Positions 35,855 to 48,038 of a DNA stretch of 64,000 nucleotides are shown here, piece after piece. The stretch comes from Nemophila menziesii (lineage: Eukaryota; Streptophyta; Magnoliopsida; Boraginales; Hydrophyllaceae), in NCBI GenBank assembly GCA_029959085.1, contig JARWIR010000062.1, forward strand, positions 2,108,001 through 2,172,000. Reading direction: 5' to 3'. The notes below the pieces were generated by a model that ran no database searches, was not told where the DNA came from, and saw only the letters and a program-made list of their open reading frames with translations. The position numbers and the translations under genes were made by a program. The number at the start of each line of letters is the position of its first letter. Position 1 is the first letter of the stretch.

Positions 35855-37604
35855 TGATGTCTCCCGATTTGTTCTAATTATTATCCCCTTGGAGACATCC
35901 TTTTAGGTGAATAAATGAGTTATTTGATAGACTTTTAGGCTTAATTGATCATATTGCACTTTCTCCCCTTGGAAATTAACTATTTGCAGAATCTGAGCTT
36001 TTGTGCGTAAATTTGACTATTTTTAATGCAAAGTTAATTGGTTCTTGAAAGACCAATCCAAGGAGAAAAAGTGAGAATAAAGTCTTAGTGTATTTTAGAG
36101 TGTTAGGAAATATTTTTACTAGAGTTTCTATTTTTAGAGTGCACTTTCCTATTTCGTTTTCTTGATTTATTGATTTATTCTTTTTAAGCATATGCGGTTT
36201 AATTATTTATTTAATGTGAAGCTTTAAAAGATAAATGGTAATTACTTAAAGACCAAGTCAAGATAAGGATGAAAGGAAAAAAGATTTACATGGAAATAAG
36301 AAGATTTAGGAAAGATTTATTCAAAGGAGGAAAAGATAAAGCTGCCTTGTGAATCTAAAAATCCAGCCACGTTTTAGAGATTAAATCATAATTAAATATT
36401 GGCATGGATTCTGGACGAATGGTCTGCACCAATAGAAAGAGTTTTCCAAGACAAGCAGTTTCATATATTGGAACTCTTCAAACGGATAAGTATTCAAAAA
36501 GATATGACCAAAACAAATCAGCAGAATCTTATCTTTTAGAGCTACGAATTTAAGAGTCTTTGCCTTGTCTTCCACTCCAAGTAATTCGACCTAGGGCTTG
36601 CTAACACCTATAAATACACCCCTTAGACCTCATAATTCAGTACCTCTCACAATTCATTCAATTCTTAACATCCTTAGAGAGAGAGTCAAGAGGCGGAAGC
36701 AAGAGCAGAAGCTGGAGAATCCTTTTCCTCCAACAACAGTTCAAGCCAATTCATCTATCTAGGTTCTTATTTTATTTCTGTTATTAGGAACATGTATATT
36801 TTTAATTTCTTTATTGTTTTTACTTTCAATATGAGCTAAACCTTAAATACTTGAGAATCGTAATGGGATGAACCCTAATTTGTTTAATTCATGTATTTCA
36901 ATTTGGGATTAGTTTCTAGTTTAATTTGAATTAGGTATTTCATATTATTTCTTATTTTATATTAATTCTACTATCAATGAATTAGCTAATCGGAGATAGG
37001 TCATAGTAATTAAGCTATTCACTTTTGTGGGGAAGTGATCGCCTTGACGGGGGGTTTAATTACTGAACTAGATAATAAACGTAAGGTAGAAATTATTGAT
37101 CCTGACGGACTTAGTTAACCTTATAGCCAATTGGGTAAAACAATATTCATTCGAAGGTGGATTATAATCGCCCTGACGGGGTTTGTAACATCTGAGAATA
37201 GCTCCTAGGTCCACCCTAACGGGGGCTAGGAGATTATAGAGTCCCGACTAATATAGAAATATCAGTTCTGCCCTTAACGAAAGCATTAATTAGGTAAGTT
37301 TAGGTGATTCCCTAGCGAGACTCAAGTATAGCTCATATCTGCGTCTTAGTCTTTTAGTATTTATATTCAGTAATTTATTTTCTTGCATTCTTAGGATTAA
37401 TATAAAAACCAAATAAATATATTTTCTCTTTTATTTTCTGTATTTGCAATTATTACTATTTATCTATTGAACACCTGGGATATACCAGTCCAAACCCTGA
37501 GAACGAATCCGACTTATCGGAGTATTACTTGGACAACCGTACACTTGCAGTATTGTGGTTCCTTTATTTATCGCATTAATTTTATAACACACAAGGACCC
37601 ACCA
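35855..37604 (+). mobile_element. Element 5: 3' LTR
   Basis: 1750 bases, near-identical to 30171-31947 apart from the 27-base duplication and scattered substitutions. It ends GGACCCACCA. The following GCATC starts the right-hand target copy, and element 3 gag resumes. Confidence 0.93.
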
Positions 37605-37609
37605 GCATC

Positions 37610-38605
37610 CAACCACCAATCGCAGGTAATAAAGGTGGTGCTCAAGTTCAACGGGAACGTGAATCATGGTTCATGCAGTATCCCGAGCGCCCACTATGTT
37701 ATGTTTCACAGCAATGGGCATTCATCCACTGACAATTCAAGCGGTTAGATCAAAACCTGATATTGGCATCCTCTATCAATTCAAAAACTATGGTAATTAT
37801 AGTGGAGCATCTCGTGAAGACCTACTGAGAGTCATGCAAAAGTGTATGCAAATCTGAGATGCATACATCACCTAAGGTGCCACTCAAGAAAATATGAATC
37901 ATTTTATATTCTTGTTCTCTCTAAGTGGAGAAGCTATTGAGTGGTACATTCAGCCGCCGTGAGAGCTAATCACTACATGGGACCAATTGCAAACTGCATT
38001 TTTTGATAGGTACTATCCTCATGGCGTGCTATTGAGTGCACAACTAGACTTGACAAATTTCCGTCAAGAACAAGATGAATCATTAGTAACCGGATTGACA
38101 AGGTTCCAAGCATGTTTGATGAAATGAACACTCTACGACTATACACCAAAACTACATCTGGATTTGCTCTACAAAAGTCTCGTGGCAAGTTTGAAGGAAA
38201 AGGTAGACATCTTGTGCGGAAGAGGTTTTATGATGGTTCAAGAAAATCATACATTTGGAATCTTATACCAAGTAGTCAATAATGAGATGAGTTGGCAACC
38301 CACGAGAGCACCAATTCGTGTTTCATAGAGATGTACATTACGTGTAGATGCCGAGACGACCTTAAACACTAAAAAAATATCATGAGAACAAGGTAAAACA
38401 AATATCTATGAATTCTACGCAAGGGGATCAAGCCAAAGTGAATGTTGTTTAAGAACCCGATTAATATCCATGGTGTGGAGGAATCAGTCATATTTGGTAA
38501 GAGTGCTCCAACAATCCAGAATCATTATATTTCGTGTCAAGTGAACGAAATGACAACATGAGTGGTCAAGTCTATGGTCAAACAAATCCCCATTATCATA
38601 AATAC
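37610..38605 (+). pseudogene. Element 3: rest of gag, degraded
   Basis: Continues the frame interrupted at 30170: QPPIAGNKGGAQVQRERESW, then MQYPERPLCYVS and a stop at about 37730. Later frames give DIGILYQFKNYGNYSGASREDL (37747-37830), equivalent to element 4's FASHGQFSGASHQDP, and further capsid phrases up to 38330. A degenerate zinc-knuckle-like stretch lies near 38470. Multiple stops and frameshifts. Protease and pol are missing, because the sequence passes directly into LTR-like DNA at about 38610. Confidence 0.7.
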
Positions 38606-38965
38606 CCAACTCACCCTTATAACTAGAATCATCGACTCAGTACGATAGAGGAATACTTGCAAACTTGAGATATATCTCTCATACTTAGCTCTCTTTTTTA
38701 TGTATCTTATTTGCTTTATTAGTTAATTATAATTACTTCAATTTATTTTCACTTTAGTCTTTAAATCAGAAAACCAAACAAATATATCTTTAATTTCAGT
38801 CTTTTTATTAGTAACAACTAAATCATCTACGCTTTCTAAAAACACGAGCTTAAGTTAACCTCAAAGTCCATGTGGAGAATGTTATTAGTACTTACTTAAT
38901 ACTTTCATACAACCCGTGCACTTGCGGGGAGTGATCTGTAGGAGTGTTGAAGTGGTAGATTATTT
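38606..38965 (+). mobile_element. LTR 3'-part fragment
   Basis: Resembles the last third of family LTRs: an ACTCACCCTTATAACTAGAATC block (compare 4723-4750), an AAACCAAACAAATATAT block and the CCGTGCACTTGCGGGG block near 38917. Its direct junction with gag implies a large internal deletion of element 3. The right boundary is uncertain. Confidence 0.55.
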
Positions 38966-41900
38966 TATCATATCTCTGGAAACGACATGCATCTTCTTAA
39001 AAAATAACCTATAGTTCATTGTGTTTTCTAACATGGACCATAGCCATTTTTGTCTAATATATATTGGTGTTCCCTTCCCTTCCAATGGTTGTGAGTAACT
39101 TCCCTCCATTAACACTTTTCAAGAAAAACTCATCAAGGACTTTTCAAAGAATAAAACATCTTCCCAAATTCTTGGGGTATATCCACTTGTTTCGAACACA
39201 ATAATACACTTATTTTAAGGATTATGTAACTTATAATTCTAATAATATCACTGTAACTAGTATATGGTATGAAGTATCACCCTATATCTCTTTAAATTCT
39301 ATCCTCGTTTATCTGTTGATGGTGTGTTGAGTCACGTTCAAGTTGAAATGGCTATGAATATATGCCTCTAACTAAAACTAAGTATGTCTGAATTTATTCC
39401 TTAGTGTTTGTTCCATCCTTCTTGCCAAGTAAGATGGATTGATTGGAATGAGTCCATCCAAATACATAAAGATTGATATATGTCTTCCCTTGGAACATAC
39501 TCCTCTTCATAACATGATAATCATGTACTTCCAATCACAACCGTTTTTGCAGTTTATAGCATCCTTAAATTCTTGTTGTAAAACTAGTTAATAACATTTC
39601 CATGACACCACACTAGTTTCTAAGAGAATCCATGAATTGATGGGTGATATAATTATCAAACTCATCGTGAAATCAAAAGTGTCCATCTCGCAATATTCAT
39701 AAAAATACAAATAATTGGTCTGCACCTATGTCATCGTCTGTAGTGGTCCAAGTAGATCATATGCAATCTTATCATCGACATCTTGTACAAACTATTCATC
39801 CTTGTTCATATTGATTCTCCCGTTTTCCATTTCAGTCATCCGTTCCTTGATCTTTTTCTTCCATGCATTGAATCTACTCACCTTATTCCATTTTGGATCA
39901 AGAAATATTTAAGAGTTTTCTTCATCATCGAAATCTTTATTGTCATCAAACAACTACTATGGTGTGTTTAGTTCATCACCATAATAATCCATCAGTTAAG
40001 GTGCATAATCTTCATTATCACCATCCTCTACTTCACTATCTCTTATACTCCTCGTTCACATTTTATTCATCAATGCCCCACAATATTCATACATCTCGTT
40101 CAATACACCTAAAACATCACCATCATCAAACCTCTCATTCACTACACCAAGGCCAATACCATCGTCAAATCCCTTATTCACTAATTCCTCAACAAAACAC
40201 TCATTTACAAACTCCTCGTTGAAAAACATCAAAAGCACAAACATTTCATCAACAAATCAGCCATTCACAACCTCATTATCATCAAACTCATTCACATTCT
40301 TTCTTCCATTGATATGTCCATTGAAATTAAGTACGTCATCTATAAACTCTTGTGTATGAACCAATAGTTGCATCAGAAATATAACTTGTACACGGTGGAT
40401 GTGGTAATCAACATTGTAAGTTGACGACCCAATATCAAGATCCTCAAATCCATTGTTATACGCTGCCAATTGCGATAAGAAATGATATTTTATTGTGAGT
40501 TGATGGACACAATATGTATTGGTTCTCGTTATTCCTCGATGCACACCACCAATGACCTCTTGCCTCTAAAGATGTTGTGAACTTCATGAGTTATCAACCT
40601 TTTTAAGCCACATACCATGGAAAAAATAGGCACTGCATAATATATTGATATGATAGAGTGTTTACCACCGACAACCATATACATATCCTCCATCACCGGT
40701 CTACAAATAAAATCAAGATAGAATCTTTTGTAAAGCATACTTCGACCACCTAGGTAGATGGTCTACACTTGATATTAAAACTTGCCCTCAACTCACAATT
40801 CAGTATCAACCAACCTTTGAGTACATAGCCATCATCTTTGTTTGAGTTGTAATTAGGGTCGTGGATAAAGACGTGGTCAAACTCTACTTACATAAAACAT
40901 GATAAATCAACCGTAAGTTCACGCTTCACACACGTAATTTCTAATTACCCCGATATATGAAAATACTCCAACAAAACCATTTTTCATAAATAATCAAATA
41001 CCCACTTAATTAGTGCGAAAAAATCATTTAGTTGTAATAGCGTTTCAACAGTGAAACTAAATCTAATAAACAAACCAATACTTATAATGAAAAAAAAAAG
41101 AGTATTTTGCCAATAATGGTGTGTTTTCAAACTTCATGGAAGGAAAGGAAATAGTTGATGTTGATAGAGAAGACAAAAAAGTTGTACATTATTGATATCC
41201 ATTGTGCGTCGTGGTGAATAATGTTGTGCGTCATTGGTGATGCATAGTAGAAGCGTTTGTCGTGCGTTATTGGTGGTATGTTGTGTATAACACATAATAA
41301 TGGCGTGTATTTGCAAAGCGGGAAATCACCTAGTTATGAGAGGTGAATCTTTATCTAGAGAAACGGTTACCAAGGAAATTAAGTGGTGCCTTTTTTTCAT
41401 TTTATTTTTCTTGTTCCCTCATCATTCATTTATGTATGTTAGTGGGAAATTAGCTTGTATTAGTATTAGTATGAGGTAGTCGTATCTAACGTCTTAGTGG
41501 TTATCTTTAGTCTTTTGGTTTAGATAGGTAACTCTCTTGTATAGTGTACAGTTTTTTTGATTAATACAACCGTTACCTAACCCAAAAATAAATAATGGCA
41601 TGAGAGACCGAAATGGAAAATGACAAAAAGAAACAAGAATTTAATTTTTTTTTTCCAATAGCACTATATATAATTAATAATACGTTTAAAAGTAAAGAAC
41701 TAACCTAATTTATGGGATCAACCCATAATTAACACTCACTTATAAAGTTTAAATATCTTTTTATAACATAATCCAAGATCGTCAATAAATCAACCATATG
41801 CGTCCAAAATAAATAAATAAATAAATCAACCATATGTTCGGGAAAGCAAAAGACGCTATTTACATAACATTAAATTATGAGCCAATTAGAGATTAATGCC

Positions 41901-42028
41901 TATTAAAAAACTTATTTAAAAAAAGATGCATATAATAAGATTTTTTATAGAAAAATGCCCCATCCCAAACTACCCTTATAATTAACAATTAAAAATAATT
42001 AGAAAAAAACAAAACAAAAACTAATAAA
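38966..42028. other. Unassigned; possible decayed coding sequence on minus strand at 39.9-40.9 kb
   Basis: On the minus strand 40930-39980 shows a run of short open frames (69, 95 and 62 codons) separated by single stops and shifts. A hydrophobic segment (SIISIYYAVPIFSMVCGLK) is followed by an Asp/Glu/Asn-rich part (GFDDGIGLGVVNERFDDGD). I do not recognise it. An acidic tail after such a region occurs in plant CACTA transposase-associated proteins, but no diagnostic motif was found. The rest (38.97-39.7 and 41.0-42.0 kb) holds nothing I can name. Confidence 0.25.
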
Positions 42029-42498
42029 CACACGCGCGCGTCCGTGAAATTTTTTTAAAATCGTCATAACTAATTCTTAAAAAATTAAAAAAATAAAATA
42101 TTTATATATTTGGATAAAGCAAATTAATATTTATGTCTATGATTTTTTTCAGAATTTTTTGAATTTTTTGATTTTTTGGATTTTTTTTGAATTTTTTAAT
42201 TCGTAGAACATGGAATTCCATGTTTTGATATAAGAATTTTGTTTCCCGCAGACACGAAATTCACTGTTTAAAACATGGAATTCCATGTTTTTCCATGTTT
42301 AAAACATGGAATTCCATGTTCTGTGAATTAAAAAAAAATTAAAAAATCAAAAAAACCAAAAAATTCCAAAAATTCTGAAAAAAATTATAGACGTAAAAAT
42401 TAATTTGATTTATCCAAATATGATTTTTTTCGATTTTTCTGATTTTTTTTGAATTAGTTATGGCGATTTTAAAAAAATTTCACGGACACGCGCGTGTG
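42029..42498. mobile_element. Fold-back / MITE-like element with about 200-bp inverted arms
   Basis: The first and last 18 bases are inverted copies with one mismatch (CACACGCGCGCGTCCGTG at 42029-42046, CACGGACACGCGCGTGTG at 42481-42498). Complementarity continues inward through the GAAATTTTTTTAAAATCG and CATAACTAATTC blocks and the long TTTTTTGAATTTTTT runs. The centre holds three copies of the perfect palindrome AACATGGAATTCCATGTT or its ACATGGAATTCCATGT core (about 42208, 42263, 42303). No coding capacity. A target duplication was not identified, so the superfamily is undecided. Confidence 0.8.
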
Positions 42499-42510
42499 AT
42501 GAAATTAGTA

Positions 42511-42651
42511 GTAGGTGGTGGTGGTGGTGGTGGAGGTGGTGATGGTTGTGGTGGTTGTGGTGGTTGTAGTGGTGGTGGTGGTGGTTGTGATGGTGGAGGT
42601 GGTGATGGTTGTGGTGGTGGTGGTGGTGGTGGTGGTGGTGGTGGTGGTGGA
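42511..42651. repeat. (GGT)n-rich microsatellite/minisatellite
   Basis: About 140 bases of GGT with interspersed TGT, GAT and AGT triplets, immediately right of the fold-back element. The glycine-rich 70-codon frame across it is a repeat product. Confidence 0.92.
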
Positions 42652-44493
42652 AATACCCTATTATTTGTTTAAGATTTAAAAATAAATATTGTATTAAAAT
42701 AAAATAATATATTTAATAATAAGGATAGTATAGGCATAAAAAATATAAATAGAATGTTTTCTATAAATAATTGTTCTATGAGGCATTTATCTCTAAATAA
42801 GAAAATTAGAGGCTTAAAAAAATTAAAGGCATCATTAAGGAGGCATTTATCTTTAATTACCCCTTAAATTATTGATAACTTTTATTTTAGTTTAGAAGAT
42901 ATTTTTTTGACGGATATAAAAAAATTATTAAACAGGACGAAAATCTTGTTCAAAACAGAAATTTCGTACATTGTGGGTTCCATCATCCATGTGTAGGCAA
43001 CATGGTTTTTTATGTACTGACTGAATAGAATTGGGATGTTTGGAGAATAATAGACAAAAGGTCCACCAAATTTATTGGGACCTATATGGACCAAATACTA
43101 CTCGGGGATAGATCCTAGCAATTGTATTTATTACCATGTGGACCAGTATCTCATATCTGTCCTAGAAATAATTTTGTTAATAACTCGTGTGTATTAAGGC
43201 TGATGTTATCACATTAATTCTCAATTTGTTTTAAAAAAATTTAAATTTTCTTATGAAATAAAATTAATTCTCAACAAATCCTTAATTTTTCTTTTTTTCA
43301 TTCCCTATGACTAGAGTCTCGTTTACTTACTCATAACATATTTTGGGCTTTTTTTTCTGTATCATCGTTATTCTTTTATGAGGAAATTTTATTTTTAGGT
43401 TATTATTATTGATCTAAAAATATTTTAGATCAAACGTTTTAAAAATACTATTTTTAAATCAAACATATTTAAAACGATCATTTTTAAACTAGTTCACTAA
43501 TTTTGTAAAATATTTAATAATTTTTAAAGACAATTTAAACAATTTAAAATAGTAATTTTTACTTTATGATACATCTATATAAAGATATAGTTTATTTGAA
43601 AATCTAAATCTTCCTTAAAATCTATGAAATATCTCACGAAACTAGTGTAATGGCCTAAAAATTGTCGTTTTGAATACGTTTGGTTTGAAAAAAATAATTT
43701 TAAAACGTTTGACCTAAAAATATTTTTAAATCATAGGTAATAGCCTAAAAATGAATTTTTCTCTTCTTTTATATTTTTATGTTCGTTAATTATTATTTAC
43801 AAAATTCCTTCTACATATTTGTGCGCTTCATAGAATCTCATGTCTATATTTGAACACTTCCTATCATAACTTTCTTCATTTGTTTCCAATAAACTCGGTG
43901 AGATTTTTTTCCCGTTACTTCTTTCATGGTCTTTCCATCTCTTCTTATCCGATTCAACTTTGTTAAATTTTTGTCTTTGTTCCCTCTTATTTTATCCTAA
44001 CTTCAATTCTTAATTTTAGCCTTTAAAATAGTCATCCATCGATCCTTTGAATTTAATTTTGAGGTTAGATCGGGACTCGTAGACATGATAATAAAAAAAT
44101 TCTATTGATAAACTATCAAACAATTCCTTACCATATTAGATCTATCATATTTGTTTGAAGTTCTCATCACTGCAAAAAATAAATCCTAGAAAATTACTAT
44201 ATACATTAATATATTTCTAGACTCTAAATCTAGTGGCTGTAAATTTACCTCAAAATATTAGCGATTGGTGACCTTTTTTACTAGATTGGTAGTAGGTAGA
44301 ACGTAATAATGAACAGCTACCAAACCTCAATATTCTTGCTACAAGTTCCCCTCTGAATTCTCTCGATCTTCTCGTTTGTCAGTTGTTAATATCGGGTCTG
44401 CCAATTATGCGCTCAATAATTGTCTAGATTTCAGTTTTGTAACTTTTAATCACAAAATGCAAGTACTAGAAAATTGAAAAAAAAAATTCAAGG

Positions 44494-44496
<3 letters not shown>
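42652..44496. other. Unassigned, very AT-rich
   Basis: No gene or element is recognised. Around 43430-43740 are short related phrases (AAACGTTTGACCTAAAAATATTTT on both strands) that may be the ends of a small AT-rich inverted repeat, without clear boundaries. Confidence 0.3.

Positions 44497-44572
<76 letters not shown>
44497..44572. repeat. (GA)n microsatellite
   Basis: About 76 bases of uninterrupted GA. The Arg-Glu frame through it is not a gene. Confidence 0.95.
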
Positions 44573-44574
<2 letters not shown>

Positions 44575-46190
44575 TGTGAATTTTTTTCTTGTGTTTCAGA
44601 ATAATGAATTAAGTGGCAAGAAAAAATCACTTTTTTTAAGTTTGTATCTTCATGACTTAAATCTAATATTATATTTTTGTAAAAAAAAAAAAGTTACACA
44701 ATGTTATGATAACATAAATGCGAAAGAAAATTACGAGAACTAAAAAGCGAAAAATCGTGCTAACTAGAGAGATCAATATTCTGTCGGATACATATAGTGA
44801 GAGCATCCGTTGTACTATTAATACTTTCATCCAATGAGAAAAGTGACTGAATCCTACACTTACACTCTTTTTTTTTTTCAAAATATTCGTTTTAATCAAT
44901 AATAAAAATTTGTTATCTTATTTGTTTATTAAACTAATAATAAATATATAAAAAGATAGTAATAAAACATTATTTTCTTTTTTGTTTTAGTTATTAAACT
45001 ATTTGAAATAAAATATAATATTAAACTATTATTTTCCTTATATCTGTTACAAAAATATTTAAAGTTTTCATTGTACTTTATTTTTGGCAATGGTATTAAG
45101 AATACATTAGCAGAAATTAATTTAAATTCTAGATGAGAGACCAAAAGATATATTTATACCTGGCTATACTAGGATAAATCTTTTATCCAACCAAAATTCA
45201 TATATATTCTGTATTATGGAAACACGCATGGAATCCTACAGAAAAATAATGTATGTATAAAGGGTCGACTTAAACGATCCTTGTCCTTGATCAATGAAGT
45301 TAGAATTGACTAGATTATCCCTAAACAATAGAGTGTTGAGTTTGCGTCATGCATTGTTATCAAGTTAGTACTCAGATCACCTTAACTTGTACTAACTCAT
45401 AGCTTTCAAGCATCCGGTTTAAAATAAGTATTACCTAAATTTGTTATACCACATATTGTTCATGCATAACGGAATTAATCAATACAAAATTACTATGACA
45501 TGGATATCACCTATATATTTATTGTGTGTGTGTATGTCGTGATCAATAAAGAAGTATACAACATATATTAGATATATAGTAATGATAGAGCCGCACTCAT
45601 AATATATCAAAGTACACTTACTTAACATGATTATTGAATCTATACAAACTCAATATTAAGAGCATCTAATTCTGTAGTAGCTAAACTCACTTTCGGAGAA
45701 TTGGTCGTATGTAAGTCCTTTCTATACATATTCCAGATGTACCAGTGAGTTTGACCACATAAAGGACTGCTATGTTGACCGTTGGCATGCCACCTACAAT
45801 TATGCTCAACATACATCATGGTATCTATGCAATTAAAGTGATTAACTGTGATTACTTGGTAAAGAAGTTTTTCGATGTGATTATCTTGAGAAACCGACCT
45901 ACTACAATGTGCGTCGTCATCATGACAGCCTGGCGTGTCCTTACACTCAAAACATCAATTACCTTATACGATAACATTTTCTTATGACTACCATTCTTTG
46001 TGGTCTTAGTCATAATTAATTCACCACCTACTTGTATTTGTATCTACAAGTGAAAAGTTATTGTCTTGGGTACATAATACCAACACTCTTCCCACCGATT
46101 CAACCATTATAGATAGTGTAATATCATTATCTTCTCTCATTACTTCTTAAACCTTGTCTTTTTCAACTTTAATATATACTAATTTCTTGC
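44573..46190. other. Unassigned, AT-rich
   Basis: No supported gene. The frame at 45772-45987 (71 codons) has mildly protein-like composition (VGMPPTIMLNIHHGIYAIK) and may be a coding fossil, but no family is recognised. Confidence 0.25.
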
Positions 46191-46270
46191 AATACCAATG
46201 TCTGTTATGACTTGCCGAAGTTTCCTCAGATTGTGTCCAGGTTTTTTTTTTCTTTTTTCAGTGGGCTTGG

Positions 46271-46490
46271 GCGGTATACCGGAGGTGAGGCGCGGTATAC
46301 CGCAGCTTCTGTAGCGTCCTTCGTCAAAATACCCGTGGACCTACCCCGTGGCACGGGTTTTAACCGTGCGGTGCAGGGGGTAGTCCGCACGGGTCGATTT
46401 TTCGTCTCTGGATAAGACCCGCGGCTCCAACCCGTGGTACGGGTTTTTGTCCTCTGCTGTATACCGCGGATGAGGTCCGGTATACCGCGC
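46271..46490. repeat. Element 6: palindrome cluster
   Basis: CGGTATACCG at 46272-46281, GCGGTATACCGC at 46292-46303 (perfect 12), a degraded TGTATACCGCGG near 46459, and CGGTATACCG at 46478-46487. Between them are CCCGTG-G-CACGGG near 46345-46357 and AACCCGT-GGT-ACGGGTT at 46429-46445 (perfect 7-base arms). Same two-motif grammar as in element 5. Confidence 0.85.
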
Positions 46491-46719
46491 AGCTGGTCAG
46501 AATCTCCGAAAAATTTTGTTTTCTCTTCCCTAACTCGATTTCTCCAATACCTAATCATCAAAAACACTAATACCTTTCTCAAATATGCAATATCAACTAA
46601 AAACAACTAAACTAAACATAAACTAAAAACGTAAAAGACATAAAAACTTAAAAATTGCGGGTTGTCTCCCGTACATCACTTTTATTTAACGTCTTTCAAA
46701 GTTAGACGTGTTACCTCGA

Positions 46720-47907
46720 TTAAGGATGACGAAATTTCCACCCTTTGCCTCTAATTCCCACGAACTTTTCAGCTCGATTCTTTATAATCATGGATGGTGC
46801 CATCCAAGATTTCGTGGGACGGGGTGTTTCTGGTGGTAACTCGATAGAATTACACTCCTCTGGTGATCCACTCATATCCTCAGTTTCGAATCTTCGTTTG
46901 TTAGAAAGAATGTCCTTCATGAATTTTATATATGTCGGCATTCTCTTGAGAGCTTCTACAAACGGTATTTTAATCTCTAACTTGCTCACCATGTCAACGA
47001 ACTTCTTGAATTCCAGGTCATTGTCCTTTTTGACACGTGAAGGGAATGGTGGAGGAGGACATGTGTTGGTTACCACTGGGCTCTCTTTCTTTTCTGGTGT
47101 CTTCTCTTGGACACTTTTTTGTTCAACTACCTCTTCGACCTTATCTTCTGTTGTTTCTTCTCCCCCCGTTTCTGGAATAGGGACTGGTTCTGGTTCTGGT
47201 CTTGGTGGAGCTAGTTGTTTTCCACTTCGTAATTCAACTGCATGACAAACTTTGTTTTCTGGAGCACTAGTATCACTTCGGAGTTGCCCTTCTGCAAAGG
47301 TTTGAAGTTTATTCACCATCTGTGACACTGTCTGCTCCATCTTCTTAAGCGCGTTCTGTGAGTTTTGGAATTCTTGCTGGCTAATTTCCATATCTTCACT
47401 TAGGTTCATTATCTTAGCCATGGTTGAATTCGAACTCGAAGGTTGTTCTTGTACGGTTTGCTGCATTGAATAAGGAGGTGGTTCTTGACAAGCTTCATTA
47501 TAAATCGGCGCTTCTTGATAGATAGGTTGTGGAGGATAGTAAGATTGTGGTCGTGGTTGATAATAATCATCATGATAATGGTTATTATGATAATAAGTCT
47601 GTTGATCTCCGACCCAATTGTAATTTTGTGGGGGCTGATAATCAGCGTAATTTCCTTGGGATTGATAACAACCATCATGATAATGGTTTCTTTGATAAGG
47701 CATGAAGGAAATTGAGGCTGGATTATTCATGCAATATTCCCACGAGTGATCTCTTGCTCCACAACTAGGACATGAAGGTGATGTATGTACTAGATTCCTC
47801 TGAGCTAGTTTTCGCGATTGTTCTCGTAATTCCTCAAGTTGTTGGTTTAACTCTTTGAGCTTTAGAGATTCCAGCATAGTATTAGCTTCTTCAGGATCTA
47901 ATAACAC
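46720..47907 (-). CDS. Element 6 gag-derived protein, 395 aa, intact frame
   Basis: An uninterrupted frame homologous to the middle and C-terminal part of element 4 gag (20160-21220). It begins MLLDPEEANTMLESLKLKEL, with a predicted coiled-coil-like stretch at residues 15-37. A complete zinc knuckle CPSCGARDHSWEYC follows at residues 46-59 (CX2CX4HX4C), then a Tyr/Gln/Pro-rich region and an acidic Pro/Glu segment. The conserved FVEALKRMPTYIKFMKDIL block is followed by a divergent tail ending KGWKFRHP. The frame stops where protease would begin. It lacks the capsid. Corresponding frames in elements 4 and 7 are broken by stops, so the integrity here stands out. It would be expected to bind RNA through the knuckle. 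Confidence 0.75.
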   Translation of the reverse strand: MLLDPEEANTMLESLKLKELNQQLEELREQSRKLAQRNLVHTSPSCPSCGARDHSWEYCMNNPASISFMPYQRNHYHDGCYQSQGNYADYQPPQNYNWVGDQQTYYHNNHYHDDYYQPRPQSYYPPQPIYQEAPIYNEACQEPPPYSMQQTVQEQPSSSNSTMAKIMNLSEDMEISQQEFQNSQNALKKMEQTVSQMVNKLQTFAEGQLRSDTSAPENKVCHAVELRSGKQLAPPRPEPEPVPIPETGGEETTEDKVEEVVEQKSVQEKTPEKKESPVVTNTCPPPPFPSRVKKDNDLEFKKFVDMVSKLEIKIPFVEALKRMPTYIKFMKDILSNKRRFETEDMSGSPEECNSIELPPETPRPTKSWMAPSMIIKNRAEKFVGIRGKGWKFRHP

Positions 47908-48038
47908 GAAACTTTTATCTCCTAATAAATCTGCTTTCGCCTAAAAAAATCTGTAAAACAAAAACTAAAAAGAAAAGCGTAAAACAGAACTAACTAAAAT
48001 AAAAGCACAAGATAATTGCACAAGGACTAACGATGTAG

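Larger units (their letters stand above)
30171..37604 (+). mobile_element. Element 5: young non-autonomous Athila-related element with one ORF
   Basis: A 7434-base element with LTRs 30171-31947 (1777 bases) and 35855-37604 (1750 bases), an exact-family primer-binding site and a polypurine tract. It encodes a single 343-aa ORF and no protease, RT, RNase H or integrase. The LTRs differ by a 27-base tandem duplication and, counted by eye, about two dozen substitutions (about 1.3%), the least diverged pair here. Flanking 5-mers are GCAGC (30166-30170) and GCATC (37605-37609), probably a duplication with one change. It is nested in element 3 gag. Confidence 0.92.

Noticed and set aside
17907..38605. 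Tandem LTR-internal-LTR-internal element formed by unequal recombination
   Set aside because: The exact ATATG duplication around 17907-29861 and the restored LTR-PBS junction show nested insertion instead.
42460..42672. Glycine-rich 70-codon ORF
   Set aside because: Produced by the GGT repeat and the edge of the fold-back element; no start context or neighbours support a gene.
44474..44743. Arg-Glu repeat ORF
   Set aside because: Product of the GA microsatellite.
46745..47245. 166-codon plus-strand ORF
   Set aside because: Shadow of the intact gag-derived ORF of element 6 on the minus strand.
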